DNA of 64,000 nt from Nitrospirota bacterium (GTDB lineage: Bacteria > Nitrospirota > Thermodesulfovibrionia > Thermodesulfovibrionales > UBA6898), in contig JAKAHR010000001.1 of assembly GCA_021825365.1 (NCBI GenBank), positions 62,001-126,000 of the forward strand. Direction: 5' to 3'. Positions 41,483 through 49,855 of this stretch are shown here, piece by piece (within the stretch, counting starts at the first letter, position 1; each line of letters opens with the position of its first letter). The translations under genes and the position numbers were made by a program. The notes beneath the pieces were generated by a model. That model was given only the letters and a program-made list of their open reading frames with translations, did no database searches and was not told the DNA's origin.

Positions 41483-42724
41483 CTATCCGGCGATCAGGGA
41501 GAGGGGCAGCCTGATCGTAAACGTCGTCCCCTGCTCGCCCGACTCAACGGCGATAGCTCCCCCGTGTGATACGACGATCTTGTGGACAATCGAAAGACCG
41601 AGACCCGTTCCCCGCTCCTTGGTTGTGTAGAAGGGGAGGAATATCTTGTCCCTGATGTTTTCAGGCACGCCGTGGCCTGTATCGGAGATGGTCAGGACAA
41701 CATCTTCTCCCAGCGTGCTCCCCATCCGGAGGGTGCCTCCCTCGGGCATCGCCTCTATGGCATTCTGGAGCAGGTTCGAGAATGCCTGCCGAAGAAGCAC
41801 CTCGTCCGCGTTCATCTCCGGAAGCCTCGCCGAATCCCTTTCGACCCGGATAAAGGCAGGAGGCTGGACAGCCGCGAGACAGCCGTCTATAAGTTCCCCC
41901 AGGCGGACGCGCGAAAGGACCGGTTCCGCCGGTCGGGCAAAAGACAGGAAGTCTGTAATAATCCGGTCCATCACACCGACCTCCCGCGAGATCGCCTCCA
42001 CGGCCCCTTTCTGGGACTCATCGACCTTTTTTGATAATATCTTGGTGTATCCCGATATCACTGCCATGGGGTTCCTCAACTCATGGGCGATGCCTGCGGA
42101 CATCTCCCCCAGGGTCGAGAGCCTTTCCCTGAGTTCCATCTGGGATTGGAATGCCTTCAACTCCGTGAGGTCGGTAAAGACAAGGATCTGACCGATGGTA
42201 TTTTCAGCTCCGTCCCTGAGAGGTGACATGTTGAGCCCCAGCCATATCCTCTTGCCGCTGCGGGTCGTGTACCCGACCTCTGCCCGGTCGACCGTCTTCC
42301 TCTGTCCGACAAGATCGGAGATGGGATTGGCAAAGACCTCCGCATATCCCTTGCCGATTACAGCCGATTCCCTGAGGTCCAGAATCCTCTCGGCAGAATG
42401 GTTCATCTTCGTTATCCTGAGATCCTCATCAAACCCCACCACGCCGCTGGGAACACTCTGGAGAATATTTTCGTTATACAGCGCGACGGATGAGGCCCTG
42501 TCTTCAGCCTGTTTCTTCAGTATCTCGAGTTCCCGCTCCTTCTCCTTCAGCTTCGAGACAAGGTCGTGGAAGGTGTCGACCACGAACCCCACTTCGGTCT
42601 TCTTCTTCTTTTCCTCCTCATCCTCCTTCCTGATCGTCTGGATAATCGCCCTGATCATGACGTAGGCGAACGACAGGAGGACGACGAGGAAGACGGTGAC
42701 GTAGATGAGAGTCATATGGTCCAT
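41483..42724 (-). CDS. PAS-domain sensor histidine kinase (PilS/NtrB-like)
   Basis: A 413-residue kinase with one N-terminal membrane helix (residues about 6-26) and a charged coiled-coil (30-85). A PAS domain (86-195) starts NILQSVPSGVVGFDEDLRI. The HisKA core has intact GEMSAGIAHELRNPMAVISGY, and HATPase_c includes NLLQNAIEAMPEGG and GTGLGLSIVHKIV. It follows pilD by 4 bases and so belongs to the recG-pilD operon; the 120-base gap before the sigma-54 activator may hold a separate promoter. It is a plausible kinase partner for that activator, although the activator has no receiver domain to phosphorylate. Confidence 0.93.
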   Translation of the reverse strand: MDHMTLIYVTVFLVVLLSFAYVMIRAIIQTIRKEDEEEKKKKTEVGFVVDTFHDLVSKLKEKERELEILKKQAEDRASSVALYNENILQSVPSGVVGFDEDLRITKMNHSAERILDLRESAVIGKGYAEVFANPISDLVGQRKTVDRAEVGYTTRSGKRIWLGLNMSPLRDGAENTIGQILVFTDLTELKAFQSQMELRERLSTLGEMSAGIAHELRNPMAVISGYTKILSKKVDESQKGAVEAISREVGVMDRIITDFLSFARPAEPVLSRVRLGELIDGCLAAVQPPAFIRVERDSARLPEMNADEVLLRQAFSNLLQNAIEAMPEGGTLRMGSTLGEDVVLTISDTGHGVPENIRDKIFLPFYTTKERGTGLGLSIVHKIVVSHGGAIAVESGEQGTTFTIRLPLSLIAG

Positions 42725-42728
42725 ACAA

Positions 42729-43514
42729 TCAGTGCAGGTACCAGAGGAGTATTTCCTGTCCGAAGAAGATGGTCACCAGGGCGCCCAGCGCAAGGAAGGG
42801 CCCAAAGGGAATGAGCATGCCCCTCCCCTGCCCCTTCCTGAGCATCATCAGGATGCCGACGACAGACCCCGAGACACTCCCCGCAAAGGTAGTAAGCAAG
42901 ACCGCCTTCCACCCCAGGAAGCCGCCGACCATCGCCATGAGCTTGATGTCTCCTCCGCCCATTCCCTCCTTTTTGAGTATCCTGAGGCTGAGGTAGGCGA
43001 CGCCGTAATAGAACAGGAAACCAACGGCGGCGCCGATGAAGGAAGAAGCGTACCCGAGGGGTTCGGCGCGCATAAAAGGATCAGGGAGAAGAAAAGCCCC
43101 CAGCACAAGGCCGAGGGGAATGCCCGGCAGGGTTATCCTGTCAGGGATGATCTGGAAGTCGATGTCAATGAAGGCGATCACCAGAAGGGCGGAGCACAGC
43201 AGGCAATAGACGACGAAGCTCCATCCCCAGCCGAACCTCCACAGGGATGCAGCATAGAGCAGGCCGTTGGCCAGCTCTATCAGGGGATACCGCGGGGATA
43301 TCTTCTTCCTGCAGTACCGGCACCGTCCCCCGAGGATGATATAGCTCAGCACGGGGATGTTATCCCACGCCCTGATGGGGGTGCTGCAGTGGGGGCAACG
43401 CGACGACGGCATGACAACAGAGATATTCCTCGGCATCCGGAAGATGCAGACGTTCAGAAAGGACCCGATAAAGAGCCCGAAGATCAAGGCGAGTATCGGC
43501 AGGGGAATCGTCAT
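42729..43514 (-). CDS. pilD: Prepilin peptidase (type IV leader peptidase/methylase)
   Basis: A 261-residue inner-membrane aspartic protease with eight predicted helices that cleaves and N-methylates type IV pilins and type II pseudopilins. The methylase zinc motif CPHC-N21-CRYC lies near residues 40-70. The protease Asp residues appear in AFIDIDFQIIPDRI and the GGGDIKLMAMVGGFLG block (GxGD). It starts inside the end of the small 104-aa gene (ATGA overlap). No pilin, pilB or pilC genes are in the window. Confidence 0.96.
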   Translation of the reverse strand: MTIPLPILALIFGLFIGSFLNVCIFRMPRNISVVMPSSRCPHCSTPIRAWDNIPVLSYIILGGRCRYCRKKISPRYPLIELANGLLYAASLWRFGWGWSFVVYCLLCSALLVIAFIDIDFQIIPDRITLPGIPLGLVLGAFLLPDPFMRAEPLGYASSFIGAAVGFLFYYGVAYLSLRILKKEGMGGGDIKLMAMVGGFLGWKAVLLTTFAGSVSGSVVGILMMLRKGQGRGMLIPFGPFLALGALVTIFFGQEILLWYLH

Positions 43515-43825
43515 GCCTTGATGCTGCTGATCTCCGAGACCTTCTGCTTGAGTTCGTCCATGTCCTTCTCTATACGTTCTATCTCGGCCATCGCCTCGGT
43601 GATGACCCTGTCTCTGAGGACGTTCTTGTCCAGCTGCCCCCTGAAGGTGCAGACGCGCTCCCCTATTGTCCTCAGCAGCATCTCCCTCTTTTTTTCCATT
43701 TCATCGGACCGGAAGAGGAGCTTGATGACAGCCACTTCGATCTTCACCCTCTCGGAAAGGACCGAGGAAAACCACCTGACCTGCCCGATACCCCTGATGA
43801 AGTTGTCCTTGACCCGTCTTATCAT
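43511..43825 (-). CDS. Small predicted coiled-coil protein (104 aa)
   Basis: I do not recognise a family. The 104 residues are highly charged and predicted to be almost all helix. The C-terminal half (ITEAMAEIERIEKDMDELKQKVSEIS) has heptad spacing of a coiled-coil, and it has no signal peptide or membrane segment. It lies between recG and pilD, overlapping pilD by 4 bases, so it is co-translated. The tail KVSEISSIKA resembles ends of small pilus- or DNA-associated helpers, but that is speculation. Codon use matches the operon. Confidence 0.65.
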   Translation of the reverse strand: MIRRVKDNFIRGIGQVRWFSSVLSERVKIEVAVIKLLFRSDEMEKKREMLLRTIGERVCTFRGQLDKNVLRDRVITEAMAEIERIEKDMDELKQKVSEISSIKA

Positions 43826-43850
43826 ATGGCCTCCTGTTCTTCTAAACCTG

Positions 43851-45935
43851 TCACGCTGTCATGAATGATTCTATCTTGCCCTGCCAGAAGACCTCAAGGT
43901 CCCTTCTGAGATCAGGGTAGTCCCTGAGTTCAGGGCTTTCATCAACGAGCGAGAAGGCCTCCTGTTTCGCTGTTTCGAGGATCTCCCGGTCCCTCACCAG
44001 GTCGGCGACCCTCAGGTCAGGCAGACCCGCCTGCCGCGTGCCGAAGAATTCCCCCGGCCCCCTGATAGCAAGGTCCTCCTCGGCTATCCGGAACCCATCT
44101 CCGCTCTCTGTCATAGTCTCGAGCCTGCGTCTGCCGTCCTCGCCGATCGGATCGTAGGCGACGAGCAGACAGCAGGACCTCCCGGCGCCACGGCCGACCC
44201 TGCCGCGCAGCTGGTGGAGCTGGGAAAGCCCGAACCGCTCTGCATGGACGATCACCATGACCGTCGCATTGGCAACGTCGACACCGACCTCGATGACCGT
44301 TGTCGCCACAAGGATATTCACTTCTCCCGCCTTGAATGCCGACATCACCTCTTCCTTTTCCTGCGTTGACATCCTCCCGTGCAGCAGTTCAACCCGGAGA
44401 TCGGGGAATATCCGCTGAAAGCCCTCCCTGCCCTGCACCGCCGCCTTCAGCCCCGTTGAGTCCGATTCCTCTATCGCCGGATACACCACATATGCCTGCC
44501 GGCCCGAGCCGATCTCCCGGGTCAGTATCCCGTATATCTCGTCCTTCTGCGAGGCATGAAAGACCCTGGTTTCGACTGGCTTCCTGCCGGGCGGGAGCTC
44601 ATCGATGACGGAACAGTCAAGATCCCCGTATACGGTCAGGGCAAGGGACCGGGGGATAGGGGTCGCGGTCATCACCAGGACGTCCGTATGAACACCCTTC
44701 TGCCTGAGGATGGTCCTCTGTACTACCCCGAACTTATGCTGCTCATCGATGACAGCCAGACCAAGACGTCTGAAGGTGATACTCTCCTGTATCAGCGCGT
44801 GGGTACCGACAACCAGGGGGATCTGCCCGGCGGAGACACCCTCGGCCCGCCTCTTTCGCGGACCGCCGGTAATAAGTTCCATGTCGAGGCCGAGCCCCCG
44901 GACAAGGCTACGCATATTGATATAGTGCTGTTCAGCCAGGATCTCGGTCGGCGCCATGAGCGCTGCCTGAAAACCCCCTTCAACGGCATGGAGCATCGCC
45001 ATAAGGGCCACGACGGTCTTGCCGCAGCCGACATCTCCCTGTACGAGCCGGTGCATCGGATGGGGCGACTTCATGTCGCGCAGTATTTCGGAGACTACCC
45101 GTTCCTGCGCCCCGGTCAGCCGAAAGGGAAGCGACTGGATGAGCTTGCCCCTGAGCGAGCCGTCACCCTGTATGGCATGCCCGGCTTCCCTCACTCTCCC
45201 CTTCCTCAGGACAGCCATGCCCAGCTCGAAAAGGAAAAGCTCCTGAAAGGAGAGTCTTCTCCGGTAGATGCTGTCTCCGTGATTGAGGGAATCCGTTTCC
45301 AGGACCTCTTCAGGGAAGTGGACCTCCCTGATACTCTTTGCAAGAGACGGGAGACCGCAGCGGCTGATAATCCCGCGCGGCACGGTATCTGCCACTGAAC
45401 CGGCATGTTCCCCTACGATGCTGAACATGATCTTCCTGAACTGCTTCTGGCTGATGCCTTCCGTGAGGCGGTATACAGGGACTATTCTGTTGACATGGAT
45501 AAGATCATCGTCACCGCCTTCGACAGTCTCATATTCAGGGCCGTCCAGCTCAAAACCTCCAGCGTACGGGTTCCTCCTGGGGGTCCCGCTCAATATGACG
45601 TCCTGTCCTATCCTGAAGTTCCTCTTGAGGTACGGCTGGTTAAACCACTTCGCCCTGATGAGACCGGTGCCATCATTTACGGTCAGCTCGAATATCCGGA
45701 GGCCCCTCCGCAGGGGTTTGACGGCAGAGGCGATCACCGTGCCCCTGATCGTCGCGAAACGTCCCTCCTGAATGCATGCTATGGTGCAGAGATTGGACCT
45801 GTCCTCATACCGCCGGGGGAGGCAAAGAAGTGCGTCGTTGATGGTCCTGATGCCGATGCGGGCAAGGATCCTCGCCCGCTGGGGTCCGATGCCCCTGGCC
45901 CGCTCGATACCGGGGGCTGAAGCGTTACTCTCCAT
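43851..45935 (-). CDS. recG: ATP-dependent DNA helicase RecG
   Basis: A 694-residue helicase that reverses stalled replication forks and unwinds R-loops and D-loops. An N-terminal helix-hairpin region (GIGPQRARILARIGIRTINDALLCLPRRYEDRS) leads to the OB-fold wedge (ATIRGTVIASAVKPLRRGL). Motor motifs are Walker A VQGDVGCGKTVVALMAML, DEQHKFGV (motif II, DEQH), TATPIPRSLALT, and RGRVGRGAGRSCCLL (motif VI). It overlaps nusA by 11 bases, an unusual partner; most nusA operons continue to infB. The length is at the short end for RecG but all domains are present. Confidence 0.97.
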   Translation of the reverse strand: MESNASAPGIERARGIGPQRARILARIGIRTINDALLCLPRRYEDRSNLCTIACIQEGRFATIRGTVIASAVKPLRRGLRIFELTVNDGTGLIRAKWFNQPYLKRNFRIGQDVILSGTPRRNPYAGGFELDGPEYETVEGGDDDLIHVNRIVPVYRLTEGISQKQFRKIMFSIVGEHAGSVADTVPRGIISRCGLPSLAKSIREVHFPEEVLETDSLNHGDSIYRRRLSFQELFLFELGMAVLRKGRVREAGHAIQGDGSLRGKLIQSLPFRLTGAQERVVSEILRDMKSPHPMHRLVQGDVGCGKTVVALMAMLHAVEGGFQAALMAPTEILAEQHYINMRSLVRGLGLDMELITGGPRKRRAEGVSAGQIPLVVGTHALIQESITFRRLGLAVIDEQHKFGVVQRTILRQKGVHTDVLVMTATPIPRSLALTVYGDLDCSVIDELPPGRKPVETRVFHASQKDEIYGILTREIGSGRQAYVVYPAIEESDSTGLKAAVQGREGFQRIFPDLRVELLHGRMSTQEKEEVMSAFKAGEVNILVATTVIEVGVDVANATVMVIVHAERFGLSQLHQLRGRVGRGAGRSCCLLVAYDPIGEDGRRRLETMTESGDGFRIAEEDLAIRGPGEFFGTRQAGLPDLRVADLVRDREILETAKQEAFSLVDESPELRDYPDLRRDLEVFWQGKIESFMTA

Positions 45936-47049
45936 CCACAGGTGGGTTTTCCCGTTTCTGTTTTTCCTTCAGCAGGGTGTCTTCGAGGGCCTTGTCCGTC
46001 TCTTCCATGCGGATCTTCGAATACTCGGTGTCGCTGATGATGTCGATGTCCCAGCCGGTGAGTTTCATCGCGAGCCGCACGTTCTGGCCTTTCTTGCCGA
46101 TCGCAAGGGAAAGCTGCTGATCATTCACGACAACCATGGCGGTCTTGCCTTCCTCGTTGATGCCGATCTTGTCGATGGTCGCCGGACTGAGGGCGCGGGC
46201 TATAAGCATCCGCAGATCGTCTGTCCAGGGGATGATGTCGATCCTCTCCCCCCGGAGCTCCCTGACGATCGTCTGGACCCGCGTGCCCTTCATGCCGACA
46301 CACGAGCCGACGGGGTCTATGGCGCTGTCTTTCGAGAAGACGGCGATCTTGGTGCGCTCCCCCGGCTCCCTGACGATGTTCCTTATCTGCACGAGGCCCT
46401 CGTTGATCTCCGGGACCTCCATCTTGAAGAGACCTGCCACGAATTCCGGGACCGCGCGCGAAACCATGATCGCCGGTCCCTTCGTGGTTATCTTCACCTC
46501 CTGGATAAGGGCCTTGACCGAATCGCCCCTCTTGAGGTTTTCGTTCGGAAGGGTCTCCTTTATCGGAAGGACCGCCTCGGTCTTGCCGAGGTTCAGATAA
46601 TAGACGCCCTTTTCCTTGCGCATGACGACGCCGGTGATGATCTGACCCGCCTTGTCCTTGAACTCATTGTAGATAACGTCCCGCTCGGCCTCGCGCACGC
46701 GCTGGAATATGACCTGCTTTGCCGTCTGGGCGGCTATCCTGCCGAGGTCATGCAGGTCAAGGGACAGTTCAACGGTCTCGCCCTCTTTCTTTTCGGGGTC
46801 GATCTTTGCGGCATCGGCGACTGATATTTCTTCGCCAGGGTCAGTCACCTTCGGGACGATCACCTTCGTCTCGTAGAGCTTCAGGTTGCACTTCTGCCGG
46901 TCTATCGAGAGGTTGATGTTCGTCCTGCCGCCATATTTCTTCCGGACAGCGGACAGGAGGGCAGACTCCAGGGCCTCGATGAGCACCTCTCTCGAAATGC
47001 CCTTCTCCCTGCTTATCTGTTCGACGACGTTACATAGTTCCTTGGTCAT
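45925..47049 (-). CDS. nusA: Transcription termination/antitermination factor NusA
   Basis: A 374-residue RNA polymerase-associated factor. It has the N-terminal RNAP-binding domain (MTKELCNVVEQISREKG), the S1 domain (about 135-200; GQIITGVVMRKEKGVYYLNLGK), KH1 and KH2 domains (VGSCVGMKGTRVQTIVRELRG, then LAIGKKGQNVRLAMKLTG). The acidic C-terminal repeats of E. coli NusA are missing, as in many bacteria. It follows rimP with a one-base overlap. A terminator-like hairpin precedes rimP and may respond to NusA level. Confidence 0.97.
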   Translation of the reverse strand: MTKELCNVVEQISREKGISREVLIEALESALLSAVRKKYGGRTNINLSIDRQKCNLKLYETKVIVPKVTDPGEEISVADAAKIDPEKKEGETVELSLDLHDLGRIAAQTAKQVIFQRVREAERDVIYNEFKDKAGQIITGVVMRKEKGVYYLNLGKTEAVLPIKETLPNENLKRGDSVKALIQEVKITTKGPAIMVSRAVPEFVAGLFKMEVPEINEGLVQIRNIVREPGERTKIAVFSKDSAIDPVGSCVGMKGTRVQTIVRELRGERIDIIPWTDDLRMLIARALSPATIDKIGINEEGKTAMVVVNDQQLSLAIGKKGQNVRLAMKLTGWDIDIISDTEYSKIRMEETDKALEDTLLKEKQKRENPPVDGE

Positions 47050-47510
47050 TAAAACTCAATCTCCAGTCTCGCCTTTGAGATCATCCGGAACGGGATCCGC
47101 ACCTCCCGGTCCTTGTCCGTCAGGAGAGTAATCTCCTCTCCCTGAATGTCCCTGATCCTTCCGACATAAAAAGTCTGGCCTTCAACAGGCTCCTTCACCG
47201 TAACCCGGCAGAGCTTCCCGACACTCTTTTGGAAGTCAGCCAGCCCCTTCAAAGGCCTGTCAAGGCCGGGCGAAGAGACCTCCAGCGTGTATGCCGAGGG
47301 AATCGGGTCCTCCACGTCGAGGAGCGCCGAGACCGCCCTGCTGAAAAGCGCACAATCCTCAAGGGTCACCCCCCCATCCTTGTCAATGAATACCCGCACA
47401 AGGGGGCGCCTCATGCTGCCCGCAATCTCGACATCAACCACCTCTACCCCATACTCTCCGGCGATGGAGGCAGTAATACCGGATATCTTTTCTTTTAAAT
47501 CAACCATCAT
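47049..47510 (-). CDS. rimP: Ribosome maturation factor RimP
   Basis: A 153-residue protein that helps 30S assembly. It shows GITASIAGEYGVEVVDVEIAG, the VRVFIDKDGGVTLEDCALFSRAVSALLD block, YTLEVSSPGLDRPL and the C-terminal SH3-like domain (GRIRDIQGEEITLL, then IPFRMISKARLEIEF). I use ATG at 47510 (or 47507): upstream in-frame codons would form the hairpin itself. No ribosome site is visible before the start. rimP-nusA is a widely conserved pair. Confidence 0.94.
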   Translation of the reverse strand: MMVDLKEKISGITASIAGEYGVEVVDVEIAGSMRRPLVRVFIDKDGGVTLEDCALFSRAVSALLDVEDPIPSAYTLEVSSPGLDRPLKGLADFQKSVGKLCRVTVKEPVEGQTFYVGRIRDIQGEEITLLTDKDREVRIPFRMISKARLEIEF

Positions 47511-47515
47511 AAAAC

Positions 47516-47541
47516 AAAAGAGTGGGAATGCCCACTCTTTC
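47516..47541 (-). promoter_or_regulatory. Terminator-like hairpin in the rimP-nusA leader (candidate attenuator)
   Basis: On the minus strand AAAGAGTGGG-CATT-CCCACTCTTT is a perfect 10-bp stem with a 4-base loop, followed by TGTTTT that runs directly into the rimP ATG. It has the form of an intrinsic terminator. A candidate promoter lies just upstream, so the hairpin sits in the leader and may cause early termination. It may also end transcripts from the D-aminoacylase operon. Confidence 0.65.
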
Positions 47542-47563
47542 AAAAGGTCCAGAACAATGTCTT

Positions 47564-47592
47564 ATACTACAGTAATTAATCTAAAAAATCAA
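47564..47592 (-). promoter_or_regulatory. Candidate promoter for rimP-nusA-recG operon
   Basis: On the minus strand TTGATT (47592-47587) and TAGTAT (47569-47564) are spaced by 17 bases in the AT-rich 133-base gap before rimP. Transcription would start near 47557, with the hairpin in the first 45 bases of RNA. Confidence 0.4.
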
Positions 47593-47643
47593 TAACTTCT
47601 AATACAGAGAACTCCCATCAATGGACACCGGTTTCCGGCAGGT

Positions 47644-49236
47644 CTACGAGACTCCCAGTATCCTTCCCTGGAGCCTGCCGTTGGCCCTACCCTCCCAAAC
47701 AGCCGGCATGCCGTTCACCAACACATAGTGGACACCCTCAGGGCCCTGGAAGGGTTCATCAAACGTGGATCTGTCCCTGATCGTACCTGGATCAAAGATG
47801 ACCAGGTCTGCAAACATGCCCTCCCGTACCAATCCCCTCTCCCTGAGGCCGAATGTCCCGGCTGCAAGCGATGTGACCCTGCGCACCGCCTCCTGCAGAG
47901 AAAATAGCCCTTCTTCCCTGACAAGGCCTCCCAAGAGGCGGGGAAAGGCGCCAAATCCGCGCGGATGGGGCTTACCGATCCTCGTGGGTCCTTCAAAGGA
48001 GCGCGCGGAGCTGTCCGTCCCGACCATGCAAAAGGGAAGTGAGAGAAACTTTCTCAGGTTTTCCTCGTTCATCGAGGCAAAAATAGCGCCGACCCGGAGC
48101 CGCTCGTCGAGGAGCACCTGGAAGATCGTGTCTATCGGGGTGAGACCCAGCCTCGCGCCGATAGACACGATCGACTTCCCTTCCATCCAGCGGTTCTTCT
48201 CGGTCGCAACGGATGCAACGGTGACCCCGTTCCAATATCCATCGCCCGAAATCTGTTCGAGGATTTCACGGGCGATCCTCTTTCTCTGGTCAGGGTCCTG
48301 CAGCCTCTTGAGCTCCGCGTCGTTGCCCCCGTCATATGTCCATGCAGGGAGAACGGCGTCAAGATCAGTGCTCGAGGCTGTATAGGGGTAACGGTCGCAC
48401 GTAATCGGGATACCTGAACGGCGTGTCTCACCAAGCAGGCTGATGAGGTCATCCGCCTTATGCCAGTTCTTCTCGCCCGAGGTCTTTATATGCGAGATAT
48501 GAACCCGCGCACCCGACTCCCTTCCGATACGAACAACCTCTGCGGCAGCCTCCAGGAGTTGGTCTCCCTCGCTCCTCATATGGCTTGCGTAAATCAGGTT
48601 CCTTTCCCCCAGAAAAAGCGAAAGCCCCACCAGCTCTTCCGTGTCCGCAAAAAGGCCCGGCGGATAGATGAGCCCCGTCGATAGGCCGATGGCGCCCTGA
48701 TCGAGGGTATCGCTCAACAGTCTCTTCATCTCGGAGTACTCCCGGGCATCAGGCTCCCGGTCGTCATACCCGACAACAGATCCCCGGATATTACCGTGGC
48801 CGGCCAGGACCGCCATGTTCACGGCGATGCCTCTCTTTCGGATCAGCACGAAATACTCTTCGAGAGTATTCCACCGTTCGGATATCCCCAGCTCCTTCAG
48901 GTCGTCTTCACGCCGCTCCCGGGCCTTGTCGTAAAGTGGGGCAGCGGACATGCCGCAGTTGCCGGAGATCTCGGTGGTAATGCCCTGTGATATCTTGCCC
49001 TCGGCTCGGGGATCAGCCAGGATGGTGAAGTCAGAGTGGCTATGGGTATCGATAAAGCCCGGCGCGACGGCGAGCCCGCCTGCGTCGATGATCATCTCCG
49101 CCACTGCCCCCTCGGCGCTTCCGATAAAGGAAATCCTGTCCCGAACTATCCCGATGTCAGCCGCAAAGGGATCAGACCCGCTGCCGTCAAGAACCATGCC
49201 GCCGCGGATGAGGATATCAAAGCCGGTCTTCGCCAT
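47644..49236 (-). CDS. N-acyl-D-amino-acid deacylase (D-aminoacylase family)
   Basis: A 530-residue metallo-amidohydrolase. It opens DILIRGGMVLDGSGSDPFAADIGI and has the metal-binding VAPGFIDTHSHSD (HxH), GHGNIRGSVVG, and the later YASHMRSEGDQLLEA and HISHIKTSG blocks. GTDSSARSFEGPTRIGKPHPRGFGAF is the C-terminal family region. These enzymes free D-amino acids from N-acyl forms, which could come from murein turnover. It overlaps the EcfT gene by 20 bases and lies in an operon with an N-acetylmuramoyl-alanine amidase, which fits cell-wall salvage. The acyl specificity is unknown. Confidence 0.9.
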   Translation of the reverse strand: MAKTGFDILIRGGMVLDGSGSDPFAADIGIVRDRISFIGSAEGAVAEMIIDAGGLAVAPGFIDTHSHSDFTILADPRAEGKISQGITTEISGNCGMSAAPLYDKARERREDDLKELGISERWNTLEEYFVLIRKRGIAVNMAVLAGHGNIRGSVVGYDDREPDAREYSEMKRLLSDTLDQGAIGLSTGLIYPPGLFADTEELVGLSLFLGERNLIYASHMRSEGDQLLEAAAEVVRIGRESGARVHISHIKTSGEKNWHKADDLISLLGETRRSGIPITCDRYPYTASSTDLDAVLPAWTYDGGNDAELKRLQDPDQRKRIAREILEQISGDGYWNGVTVASVATEKNRWMEGKSIVSIGARLGLTPIDTIFQVLLDERLRVGAIFASMNEENLRKFLSLPFCMVGTDSSARSFEGPTRIGKPHPRGFGAFPRLLGGLVREEGLFSLQEAVRRVTSLAAGTFGLRERGLVREGMFADLVIFDPGTIRDRSTFDEPFQGPEGVHYVLVNGMPAVWEGRANGRLQGRILGVS

Positions 49237-49855
49237 GATCGGCCTCCTGGAAATAGACCTCAGGAGACCTTATGCCCTCGACGAACATCGGCATGAGAAA
49301 TCCTGATACCACCTTCGCCTTCTCCCAAAAACCCCGGACCGGCATGTCGCCAACGCGCTGACGGTATGTCTCTTCTGCCCTTCTTTTCAGCGCAGGAAAG
49401 CACTGCACCGTCAGGCCCATGGTATGGAAAAAATCCTTTACCGGTATCCCCAGCCGCTCAAGCGGCCGCATCAGCCTCCCGAGACCGCTGATGATGTCCC
49501 CGGTCCTGCTGCCGCCCATCATCACCTTGACGCCTGCGATCATCAGAAAGACTCGTGCAGCGCGTATCGAGGCGAGGTTGAGGCCTTCCTCTGTAATGAC
49601 GAAGGGTCCCGGAGACAACAGTATCCTGCCGTGGCTGTTTATGAGATTACTGAGAAACGTAAAAAGGAGGAACAGGCTTATCGGAACCCATCCCGCCTTC
49701 ACGGACCTGAAGGGTATGCGTGACAGGAGGATAAGCAGGACAATAGCCAGGACCAGGTAGAACCGCAGGTCTTCGAACACAAACAGCGCTGCTGAAAAAG
49801 ACAGGTAGAGGAGTATCTTACTCTCTGCGGTCACGAATTTCCCCCACTCCTGCAA
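49217..49855 (-). CDS. Energy-coupling factor transmembrane protein EcfT (orphan)
   Basis: A 212-residue membrane protein with five predicted helices. The two EcfT coupling motifs in the C-terminal cytoplasmic region are visible as SRTGDIISGLGRLM (ARG-like), and RAEETYRQR (second motif). EcfT joins ECF ATPases to vitamin- or metal-binding S components. No EcfA ATPases or S subunit lie near it, so it relies on genes elsewhere or has another role. It overlaps amiC by 38 bases and D-aminoacylase by 20, so it is tightly coupled to a cell-wall gene pair. Confidence 0.85.
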   Translation of the reverse strand: MQEWGKFVTAESKILLYLSFSAALFVFEDLRFYLVLAIVLLILLSRIPFRSVKAGWVPISLFLLFTFLSNLINSHGRILLSPGPFVITEEGLNLASIRAARVFLMIAGVKVMMGGSRTGDIISGLGRLMRPLERLGIPVKDFFHTMGLTVQCFPALKRRAEETYRQRVGDMPVRGFWEKAKVVSGFLMPMFVEGIRSPEVYFQEADHGEDRL

